Of a stretch of 64,000 nucleotides of DNA, positions 33,640-40,795 are shown piece by piece. How positions within the stretch are numbered: the stretch's first letter is position 1; each line of letters opens with the position of its first letter. The notes beneath the pieces were generated by a model. That model was not told where the DNA came from, did not search any database, and saw only the letters and a list, made by a program, of their open reading frames with translations. The stretch is taken from positions 186,001-250,000 of the forward strand of contig JAHQRK010000030.1 of the NCBI GenBank assembly GCA_019828595.1, in the 5' to 3' direction. Origin of the DNA: Aphanomyces cochlioides. Its lineage: Eukaryota; Oomycota; Saprolegniomycetes; Saprolegniales; Verrucalvaceae. Position numbers and translations under genes: made by a program.

Positions 33640-33711
33640 GCGTCTGTAGTATAGTGGTCAGTACTTCACGTTGTGGCCGTGACATCCCGGGTTCGACTCC
33701 CGGCAGGCGCA
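33640..33711 (+). tRNA. tRNA-His(GTG), unit 11
   Basis: Intact copy with T5 terminator. Confidence 0.95.
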
Positions 33712-34397
33712 TCTTTTTAGCTTCTTTCTATTCAGGACACTACTCTTTCACGCGATCTCCTTTTCACCTCTGTAGGACACTTCTTTTCCAACATTATCTG
33801 TATTCAACTTGACAAGTATACACTGTCCACAATGGAAAATATAACAGTTAGACTTTGAACAGTATATTTCTTGGAATCACTTGGTCGATGTGCAATGAAA
33901 TGGTTGAACCAGAATGTGTACAGCACTTTGAATGGTGTTTGTGGTCGCGTCACATGGATAAAGAAGGATAGAAAACATCTCTTTTGTTGTCAATCGCTTG
34001 ACACTTTTTGGTGTGAACGGTTCGTGTCCCATCGGTCGAAATCGTTTTTTGCTCATAACTTTTGCAATATTGCTCCGATTGACCTCAAACTACTTGCAAA
34101 CTCTTGCTTTTGAAAAGCTCTATCGATTCACACCCTCAGATACCAAAAAAAGACGACCAGAAATCGACGTACTGTCAAAAAACGGGTTTGCAACAGCTTC
34201 ATCCACACCAACGAGTTCTCCAACAAGCCGACAAGAAATCGACAGTCTCCACGGGACATTTTGGCATACAAGTATCCCGTAGACACGACGAATGCCTGGT
34301 TGCAAAAGGGTCGTCACAATCTATCCTTGTACAGACAAGAACAAGAAAGTGGACGATTTGGCGGACTTGATGCACAGACACAAAAGAACAGTAAAAA
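33712..34397 (+). other. Array spacer (unit 11)
   Basis: Same spacer as unit 1. It leads into the tRNA-Ala 5' end used by fragment C and LINE B1. Confidence 0.8.
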
Positions 34398-34411
34398 GGG
34401 GATGTAGCTCA
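34398..34411 (+). repeat. Target-site duplication left of fragment C (tRNA-Ala 1-14)
   Basis: GGGGATGTAGCTCA, the first 14 bases of tRNA-Ala, sits in its native position after the spacer. It is repeated at 34750-34763. Confidence 0.88.
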
Positions 34412-34429
34412 ATGTCAATGGGGAGTCTA

Positions 34430-34453
34430 TTTGTAGTTAATGTAAACTACAAA
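34430..34453 (-). promoter_or_regulatory. 3' hairpin of fragment C
   Basis: TTTGTAGTT and AACTACAAA form a 9-bp stem with a 6-base loop near the 3' end of the fragment. Candidate template-recognition structure for reverse transcription. Confidence 0.5.
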
Positions 34454-34489
34454 CTAATATTGCCCGAAGGCTCATCCCATTTCCAACTG

Positions 34490-34749
34490 CTAGGCTGAAT
34501 TGGAAATCAATTTGGCTTTTCGTTTTCTTGATTCGCTTCGACGTTGGGACTTCGATTTCTTCGGTGTTTGTAAGCTAACACGGCGAATATGTCGGATAAA
34601 ACTGACTCTTGGCATCTGACCCAGGGGGTATACATTTTCATTGTCTTGGATCATACATAGACTTCGGTCTATGCAGCGCTTGTATCGCTTGGCGAGGACC
34701 CAGCAATGGGATGTTGAATCAGTGACAGAAACAACCAAGAATTCTCCGA
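34490..34749 (-). pseudogene. C-terminal coding fragment in C, unknown protein
   Basis: About 85 residues are open from the 5' junction to a TAG stop at 34490-34492. The sequence includes VTDSTSHCWVLAKRYKR and ends in a strongly basic tail (QTPKKSKSQRRSESRKRKAK). I do not recognise the family. It has the look of a real protein C-terminus rather than chance: mixed composition, then a Lys/Arg/Ser tail as in nucleic-acid binding or nuclear proteins. The open frame runs on through the tRNA sequence upstream, but that is not part of the original protein. It could be the end of an ORF2 of a third LINE family or of a host mRNA. Confidence 0.5.
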
Positions 34750-34764
34750 GGGGATGTAGCTCAG
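34750..34764 (+). repeat. Target-site duplication between C and B1 (tRNA-Ala 1-15)
   Basis: GGGGATGTAGCTCAG. It serves as right duplication of C and left duplication of B1, whose right copy is 43358-43372. Confidence 0.9.
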
Positions 34765-34773
34765 TGTACAATC

Positions 34774-34835
34774 GCGTATATTGAATTTAATTATACGCTA
34801 AATAATAATGACCGTCATTAATCACTCTTGAGTGA
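34774..34835 (-). promoter_or_regulatory. Three consecutive 3' hairpins of LINE B
   Basis: GCGTATA/TATACGC (34774-34798), AATGAC-C-GTCATT (34807-34819) and TCACTC/GAGTGA (34822-34835) lie within 75 bases of the 3' end. They probably form the RNA signal read by the B reverse transcriptase. They differ from the LINE A hairpins, consistent with separate template recognition. Same set in B2 at 53695-53756. Confidence 0.55.
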
Positions 34836-35588
34836 ATAATATTGGTGCTTGTGAGATTTGAACGCAAGCAGATTTACCTCTTGAAACTTGATTTTTGTTG
34901 TATCAGTTGATACAGGTAAAAGTTGGCTTCTTGACACGTCGCATGTGCTGTCGATTGTGGTCTTCATGTCGTGTAACAACATGAATGGTCTTGGGCGATG
35001 TAGACATGGGACAGACTTGTCTTGTCTTCGACGTCAGATGGGTGTGGAGTAATCTTGGACTGGCTTCAGAACGTCCACATGTTGCTTTGACTAATCTTAG
35101 ACAGGACCATTGGCACCAGATGATGTGTGAACTAATCTTCCACTGGATTTTTTCTTGTCGCAAAGTGCCATCGTCGTTGAACGTTGGTGCGTCACCGTCG
35201 ATTGTGCAGTCGTCATGGGTGCCTTGTTGTCGCATGTTCTTGGGTCGTTGATCGTGTCTTGATGTTTGTATGGTCTTGCCAGAGGAAGTTCACTGGATTT
35301 TTTTCTTGCCGGACTTGAAAATTTGAGTGGCGGAGAACTTCCTTGAGGATGTTTTGAAAAGTTCCTTGGCCATTTTTCAATTTTGCCGCTGCCATGCCGC
35401 CGTGATGCTGTCGCTCTGCTGCTTCGTTTGGCCGCTGAAGTTGCTGTTCGTGGTCGTGTTGTGCTGTTGTTGCCGCTTGGTGTGCCGTGCTGCTGCTGCT
35501 GTGGTCGCTTGCTGTGCCGTGTCGTTGTTGCCGCTACCGTGTCCGTGCTGCCGTGTTTTTGCCGCTTGCTATGCCGACGCTCGTGTGA

Positions 35589-35645
35589 CTTGCCGTGGGT
35601 GCGACTTGCCGTGGGTGCGATCTGCCATGGGTGCGATGGGTGCGA
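35589..35645. repeat. 16-base tandem repeat in LINE B 3' UTR
   Basis: Two perfect copies of CTTGCCGTGGGTGCGA, one with TCTGCCAT at the start, and a partial 9-base copy. Same repeat in B2 at 54510-54566. Confidence 0.8.
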
Positions 35646-36613
35646 CCGCGATACACGATGGCTGAAGAAGGCGATGGGCTTCAAGGAAGACAAGATTCAA
35701 GGCGTTCAAGAACAAGAGCCAGCTGGAGCGAATAGCGAGCGGTCAAATCTCCGTCCCTTCGTGAGTGTCGGGACGCAGGGCCTCACCCGTCTTTCTGCTC
35801 GTGGTTTGATTCGGCTGGCTTTTGAGAAGAAGGCGTCCAAGGCGTTCAAGGAAGAAAAGCGCGAAGACTTTTTTCCAAGTCGGCTCTGCTTTTGTGGAGT
35901 CGCCAGCGTGTCGCTTGGAGTGCCGAAAAAAGCTGGCTGTGGGGTGTGACGAGGGGGGGATACCTCCGATCGCTCCTAGGCCAGTTGGTAGTCCCCCTAC
36001 CCGGATACTTCTTGAGGGCGCGTTGCCTTTTTACTTTGCCGCCGTCGAGTCGTGGCTTCGGCCGCGACTTTCAACCCTTGGGACTTTGTCTCAAGGGGAT
36101 GCCCCGGGGCTTCAAGGAAGACTTCAGCGATTTGGCTTGGTTTGTATCTCGTGCTTGTTGGTATGACTTGTTTAGGAAAGCGAGCGATTTTTGCGACCGG
36201 TCGCCCATTTTGGCGCCGATGATTCGTCGTCGGCGCGTCCAAGAAGGTGGGAATTGGCTACGCCGGGCCAGCCATCCGAGGTCCATTCGACCAACTTCGT
36301 AAGTTGTTTCCTTTGTTTTTGCTTGACTTTTGTGCTTAGCTTGTTTTTTTCTTGCTTTTTCAAGCGAAGTTGGCGAAAACCACCAAGTCTTTCCGAAAGA
36401 CCTCGCCGATTTTGTGCGAAGCGCTGCCCAATTTTTTAATTTCGTAATTCACCCTTGAATTGTCGATTTTTCTTGATTTTTGTAGTTGAATTTCAACTTG
36501 GTTGGACTTGCCTTCAAAACTTTGGCGCGCTTGCGGGTAAGTTTGCTTCAATTCAAACAAAGATCTCACTTCAACTTGTAGATCCATCATGTTGACTAAT
36601 CGAGCCGGAGTAA

Positions 36614-39600
36614 TCAAGCCAACTTGAACTTGAAGATTGCGGGATGTTTACTCAAAAATCGGCGGTACGAACCACGGTGTCTTAACAATCCAAGGATAAT
36701 CATTGCCTGTTGATAGGTGTCTTGATCGTGAATGTGGCGAAGCCATCGGCGGACATTAGACGCCCAAAAAGTCAACGCAACATCGTTCAACGCTGGTAAG
36801 TGTGGTGTCTTGGCTCCGTCAAACTTGACTTTGTTTCGGTGTGTCCATAGGAGGTGAAGAATGCCGCAAGCAAGCATAAACCAGAGCCGATGGAGAACGT
36901 CTCGATATCGAGCCCATCGCTGCGCGACTTGAAAAGCATCGATGTTTTCGACCCACTCCCAGGTAAAGCGAACCCCAAACAAACTCCATGCCTCACGATG
37001 TTGTAGCCAAAGATCTCGTGTGATTGTGCATTCCATGAACAAGTGCCGCAATGTTTCTCGCGCATAACAATTCGGGTAGCAGCATCGAAGTGCTCTTGGG
37101 TCAGTGGCCTCCTTGTACTTGAATTTATTGCCCACTGGGATGATGTCGTAGAGAATTCGCGTCCATAGATCTGCTTGAACTGGCGTCACAAGACTGGCAA
37201 AAGGCTTGACAAAATGTGAAAGGTATTTGGCGATTTTCGCTCGAGTCTCACGTGTGCTAGAGTGGAAGGGATGCGGCCGCGTTAACAAAGGAGCATGGAA
37301 GCTCACTCGCTTGATGATTTTCGTTGTCCACGACTTGAACGGTACGTCGACATCTCCTTGTCGATATGAAATCACCGTTTGCGGACTAGGATCGTTTTCA
37401 ACCGGGGCGTCTAGCCGCTTGTTGGCTTGAGTCCAAACATTCGTTGCAATCAGCGTCACCAGCTTGTAAAAGTGCTTGAAGGATGTCGGGACAGGTAATT
37501 CTTCGACGAAGTGATCTAGGTGGTCTTCCATCGACTCACGAAACTCATCGTAGGTTGGCCACGTTCGACCTGGAGTCAACAAGTCTTCAAGGCAGTGTAT
37601 GCTTCTCCGAGCAAGGTGTCTGTACCAGTCGCGATGGTTTTGAAGCGTGATTGCAAGCGACGATATCCCGTCTCGACCCGGGACTTGAAAGAGAGGGTGC
37701 GACGACATCCACAATGGCATTTGTGTCATCTGACTCAGCGTAGGCTCGTGTGGTGTCTTCATTGTCATTGGAATTTGAGCCCATTGCTTCCAGACATTGC
37801 GCCAAAACGGTGAGAGCAACTTGAACTGGACGAGCTTATTGTTTGGGCTAGGATGATACATCATGAAGTCCCAATTTGTCACTCGAGAGTATGGATACAT
37901 GCAACGACTCAAGCGATCTGTCGGTAAGATTGCCCATTGTGGAGGCTCTTCTTGATCAGCTTGGACTAGGAGTTGAAGACGAGTGACTCTTTGTTTTCGA
38001 ATCACTGAAGCAATATGCGGCACTTTGAAGCCCGTCTTCGAGTCATGGATCAAGCCACTTGGAGCAAGGGCCAAATACTTGTCTTCGGCTTGCGTGCGTC
38101 GACTCATGACAAACTTGTTGACCATAGACTGCCATTTTCGCACGGTATTGTCTGGTATCGGTAGCACCATCGTGTAATGCCAAAGCTGTGATAGGATCAT
38201 CGTTTTCACAAGCAACCGCCTGCCTTTGAGGGTTCTTGCTCGACACGCCCACGTGGTAAACGACTTGTAAAACTTATCGCTGATTGCATTGATTTGAAGC
38301 ATAGGATCCAATTGGTGTCCCAGTTCAATCCCAAGATATTTCACTGGCGTTCCACTTGGTACCATGTTCAACCTTGGATGTTGGAATACTGATTGATTGT
38401 TGTCTAGCGTCAAGACTTTGCTCTTACTGCGATTGAGTTTTGCTCCAGAGTGACGGCAAAACTCGTCGACGAGCTTAAGCTGTTCTTCCAAGTCGCCCAC
38501 GGAGCTGGAGATGAGCGATGTGTCGTCGGCGAAGAGAAGAACGGAAGCGATCCCAGAGTCCGAGAAAGCGTAACCATACTCGGGATGATTGCGAAGCATT
38601 TGAGCGAGCGGTTCTATCGTCAAGACGAAAAGCATCGAAGACAACGGATCGCCTTGCTTGACTCCTCGCGATGGATAGAATGGATCGGTAAGTCTGCCAT
38701 TGATGTTCAAACTGACTTGAGTTTGGTTGTAGAGTAACTTAACCCAGTCAATGAAGTGATCTCCAACATTGAATTTCTTCAAAACGGCGAACATGAACTC
38801 ATGATTCACACGATCATAGGCCTTTTCAAAGTCCAGGAACATCGCGTAGGCTTCTTGATTGAAGGTGGTGCAATGATGTTGAAGGTCTTGCAGAAAGATG
38901 ACATGATCATGGATCCGCCTGCCTTTGACGAAGCCATTTTGTTCGGGTTGGACGATCAACGGTAAGACTTGTGACATTCGATACGCTAACGCGCGCGATA
39001 GGACTTTGACTTCAACTGGAATCAAGGCAATGGGTCGATAGTTCGCTGGGTTGCGTCGATCGCCGCCTTTGAAGAGCAACGATATGGCGGACCAGCGTTG
39101 CGAGGCCAACATGATGCCTTCCTGAAGTTGGTGGTTGAAGACTACCGACAAGATTTCGCCAAACAAGGCTGGATGTAGCTGGTAAAAGCCAGCCGAGAAC
39201 CCATCTATTCCAGGTGACTTGTGAGGATTCATCGTCTTGATGGATTGCGCTAGCTCTTCGATCGTCAACGGCGCATCCAAAGCCTCTGAATCGTCTTGGG
39301 GTAAGTTTCTCTCAAGTACATTCAAGAACTGTGACTTCTCTTGTGGACTTGTAGGTTGAAAGTCGCCTTCACTCATCACCGCCGACCAATGACGATTGAA
39401 TGCTGCATGAATTTCCTCTGGTATGGCAGTGACGTTTCCTTGTTCGTCGTAACATTCGACGATAGGTATGGAAAACTGCCGAGCGCGTGGTTTGCGAAAG
39501 AAATGACTTGTCGGTGCCTCGTTTTGGGTGGCGTGGAAGTCAAAACTCAAGTCCGCGTGGTGCTGTTTCAAGTCTTGCTTCTTGGTCTCATACTGTGTCC

Positions 39601-40786
39601 TTGCAGTATTGAGAGCTGCTTCGGTGAGGCGTCCGTGATGATGTCGTAACTGAGCTTGTAGCCATTGGATCTTGGCCTCTTGAAGTGCGTTCTTTTGGTT
39701 CGTTACCATTCGAGCGTGATATTTCTGAAGAAAGCGTTTGGTGCGGCGTTGCCATTGAGTCCACAAGACCCCTGGCTGGTTCGATGTCCGCAGTCGCTCG
39801 AGCAGTTCGCTGGCTTCGGACACAATCGCCTCTCGAACTTCTCGGATCGCCAAAAGTTCTTTTGGCAGCTTCCAGTAGCTCTTGACGCGTGTTGTTTTTA
39901 CTGGTTGGAGCTCCACTTTGTGCCATAAGTGATCTGTGTTTGCTGTAGGCTCGAAGTACTCGCCAGCAGAATACATTCGACACAAGGCAGGCTGAAGGAA
40001 GATGTAATCAAGCCGATTGAGTCCCTTCGGCGAAGAGTAAACCTTCTTCGTGGGGTTGAAAGATCTCCAGGCGTCGACGACCTCAAGTTCTTGTAGCCAC
40101 GCGAAACAAGACTGCCTGTTGACTTGGTGGTTTGAGGTGGTGGAGCCTCTTGAGTCCAATGCTCGATCCATCGGGAGATTGAAGTCTCCCATGACGACAT
40201 GTTTGGACGCGATTGGGAAGTTTCGTGGCAAGGCATCAAAGAAGGCGTCTCGCTCGCTGTCTTCAACAGGTGCGTAGACATTGTGGTAGTAGATGGGGTC
40301 GTCTCCCCACATTGAACTGACCACCATGTAGCGATCTTCGATGTCGTATTGGCGTTCATGGTGAAGTGTGTTGAAGCCAGGGATGGTGTGTTGGAAGATC
40401 ATGGCGACGCCACCAGATCGGTATTGTTCAAGTTCGCCTCCCAGAAGCCGATGGTCATTGGCAGCAATGAAGTACTTGTCATGACCAAGAGCGTGAGCAA
40501 GGTGAAACATGAACGTGGAGAATTTCTTCTCACTGGCAAATTTGGTTTCTTGTAGGGCAACGATCTCGTTCCGTGAGATCATGGTGTTGACAAGTTGGTT
40601 TCCATTGTCTCTCGAAAGGCCATTTATATTGGCCGTGACAATGGACAAGTTGACAAGTGAAGAGTTGGGGAACGTTGGCTGTGGTGGTTGTTGGTTTGGA
40701 TGCGATGAAGTTGGCTGCACTGAAGCCGCGAGGACCTTAGTACAACAAGTTGTTCCTGCGTTGCAGGCGGGTATTGTCGTTGCCAA
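36614..40786 (-). CDS. LINE B ORF2: APE endonuclease / reverse transcriptase (B1)
   Basis: About 1390 codons are open. The coordinate 40786 is a TTG; the frame is open from 40795, just below an in-frame TAA (40796-40798). There is no ATG before residue 69, which is already past the catalytic Asn motif ANINGL (52-57), so a plain AUG start cannot give a full endonuclease. Other endonuclease motifs: QETK, NVYAP, GDFN (200-203), RLDYIF and TDH. Reverse transcriptase motifs: YRPIALIP, FLDFEKAYDRVNH (catalytic Asp652), GVKQGDPLS and FADD (752-755). A knuckle CX3CX7HX4C lies at 1236-1253. No RNase H. The same group as LINE A ORF2, but clearly a separate family with G/C-richer codon use. Confidence 0.94.
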   Translation of the reverse strand: MATTIPACNAGTTCCTKVLAASVQPTSSHPNQQPPQPTFPNSSLVNLSIVTANINGLSRDNGNQLVNTMISRNEIVALQETKFASEKKFSTFMFHLAHALGHDKYFIAANDHRLLGGELEQYRSGGVAMIFQHTIPGFNTLHHERQYDIEDRYMVVSSMWGDDPIYYHNVYAPVEDSERDAFFDALPRNFPIASKHVVMGDFNLPMDRALDSRGSTTSNHQVNRQSCFAWLQELEVVDAWRSFNPTKKVYSSPKGLNRLDYIFLQPALCRMYSAGEYFEPTANTDHLWHKVELQPVKTTRVKSYWKLPKELLAIREVREAIVSEASELLERLRTSNQPGVLWTQWQRRTKRFLQKYHARMVTNQKNALQEAKIQWLQAQLRHHHGRLTEAALNTARTQYETKKQDLKQHHADLSFDFHATQNEAPTSHFFRKPRARQFSIPIVECYDEQGNVTAIPEEIHAAFNRHWSAVMSEGDFQPTSPQEKSQFLNVLERNLPQDDSEALDAPLTIEELAQSIKTMNPHKSPGIDGFSAGFYQLHPALFGEILSVVFNHQLQEGIMLASQRWSAISLLFKGGDRRNPANYRPIALIPVEVKVLSRALAYRMSQVLPLIVQPEQNGFVKGRRIHDHVIFLQDLQHHCTTFNQEAYAMFLDFEKAYDRVNHEFMFAVLKKFNVGDHFIDWVKLLYNQTQVSLNINGRLTDPFYPSRGVKQGDPLSSMLFVLTIEPLAQMLRNHPEYGYAFSDSGIASVLLFADDTSLISSSVGDLEEQLKLVDEFCRHSGAKLNRSKSKVLTLDNNQSVFQHPRLNMVPSGTPVKYLGIELGHQLDPMLQINAISDKFYKSFTTWACRARTLKGRRLLVKTMILSQLWHYTMVLPIPDNTVRKWQSMVNKFVMSRRTQAEDKYLALAPSGLIHDSKTGFKVPHIASVIRKQRVTRLQLLVQADQEEPPQWAILPTDRLSRCMYPYSRVTNWDFMMYHPSPNNKLVQFKLLSPFWRNVWKQWAQIPMTMKTPHEPTLSQMTQMPLWMSSHPLFQVPGRDGISSLAITLQNHRDWYRHLARRSIHCLEDLLTPGRTWPTYDEFRESMEDHLDHFVEELPVPTSFKHFYKLVTLIATNVWTQANKRLDAPVENDPSPQTVISYRQGDVDVPFKSWTTKIIKRVSFHAPLLTRPHPFHSSTRETRAKIAKYLSHFVKPFASLVTPVQADLWTRILYDIIPVGNKFKYKEATDPRALRCCYPNCYARETLRHLFMECTITRDLWLQHREAWSLFGVRFTWEWVENIDAFQVAQRWARYRDVLHRLWFMLACGILHLLWTHRNKVKFDGAKTPHLPALNDVALTFWASNVRRWLRHIHDQDTYQQAMIILGLLRHRGSYRRFLSKHPAIFKFKLA

Positions 40787-40795
40787 CGAATGCTG
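40737..40795 (-). promoter_or_regulatory. ORF1/ORF2 overlap of LINE B, candidate recoding site
   Basis: Both frames are open for 59 bases, with ORF2 in +1 relative to ORF1. ORF1 ends AAC AAC TTG TTG TAC TAA G. ORF2 has no AUG upstream of its endonuclease. Options are +1 frameshifting near the ORF1 stop, or termination-reinitiation at a near-cognate codon such as the TTG at 40786. The overlap is identical in B2 (59657-59715), so it belongs to the family and is not a local error. LINE A, by contrast, has separate ORFs with a normal ATG. Confidence 0.6.

Larger units (their letters stand above)
34412..34749 (-). mobile_element. Fragment C, 338-bp retrotransposed insertion at the LINE B site
   Basis: This insertion lies between two copies of GGGGATGTAGCTCA. 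Read on the minus strand it is the 3' end of an unknown transcript: an open frame ending at 34490, then a short 3' UTR with hairpins GCC-TTCG-GGC (34462-34471) and TTTGTAGTT/AACTACAAA (34430-34453). It ends CATTGACAT, loosely like the CGATTGTACA end of LINE B. Orientation, site and duplication match LINE B, and the 5' end is evidently truncated. It may be a third LINE family, or another RNA carried by the LINE B machinery. Confidence 0.7.
34765..36613 (-). other. LINE B 3' UTR (B1)
   Basis: 1849 bp after ORF2. Near the 3' end are three inverted repeats in a row (34774-34798, 34807-34819, 34822-34835). A 16-base tandem repeat (CTTGCCGTGGGTGCGA, about 3.5 copies) lies at 35589-35645. A low-complexity Ser/Thr/Arg/His-rich open frame of about 200 codons (minus strand, 35097-35693) overlaps it and is open in B2 too. 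I do not call it a gene because no domain is recognisable and its composition follows the CTG/CCG-rich DNA. Confidence 0.75.

Noticed and set aside
35097..35693. A third LINE B gene of about 200 codons in the 3' UTR (minus strand; also 54012-54614)
   Set aside because: Low-complexity Ser/Thr/Arg/His composition that follows CTG/CCG-rich DNA, and no recognisable domain. It is open in both copies, but these are too similar to test selection.
36360..36617. An 85-codon frame overlapping the LINE B ORF2 stop (minus strand)
   Set aside because: It would begin at TTG. There are ATGs only further in and no domain, and overlap with the ORF2 stop alone is weak evidence.
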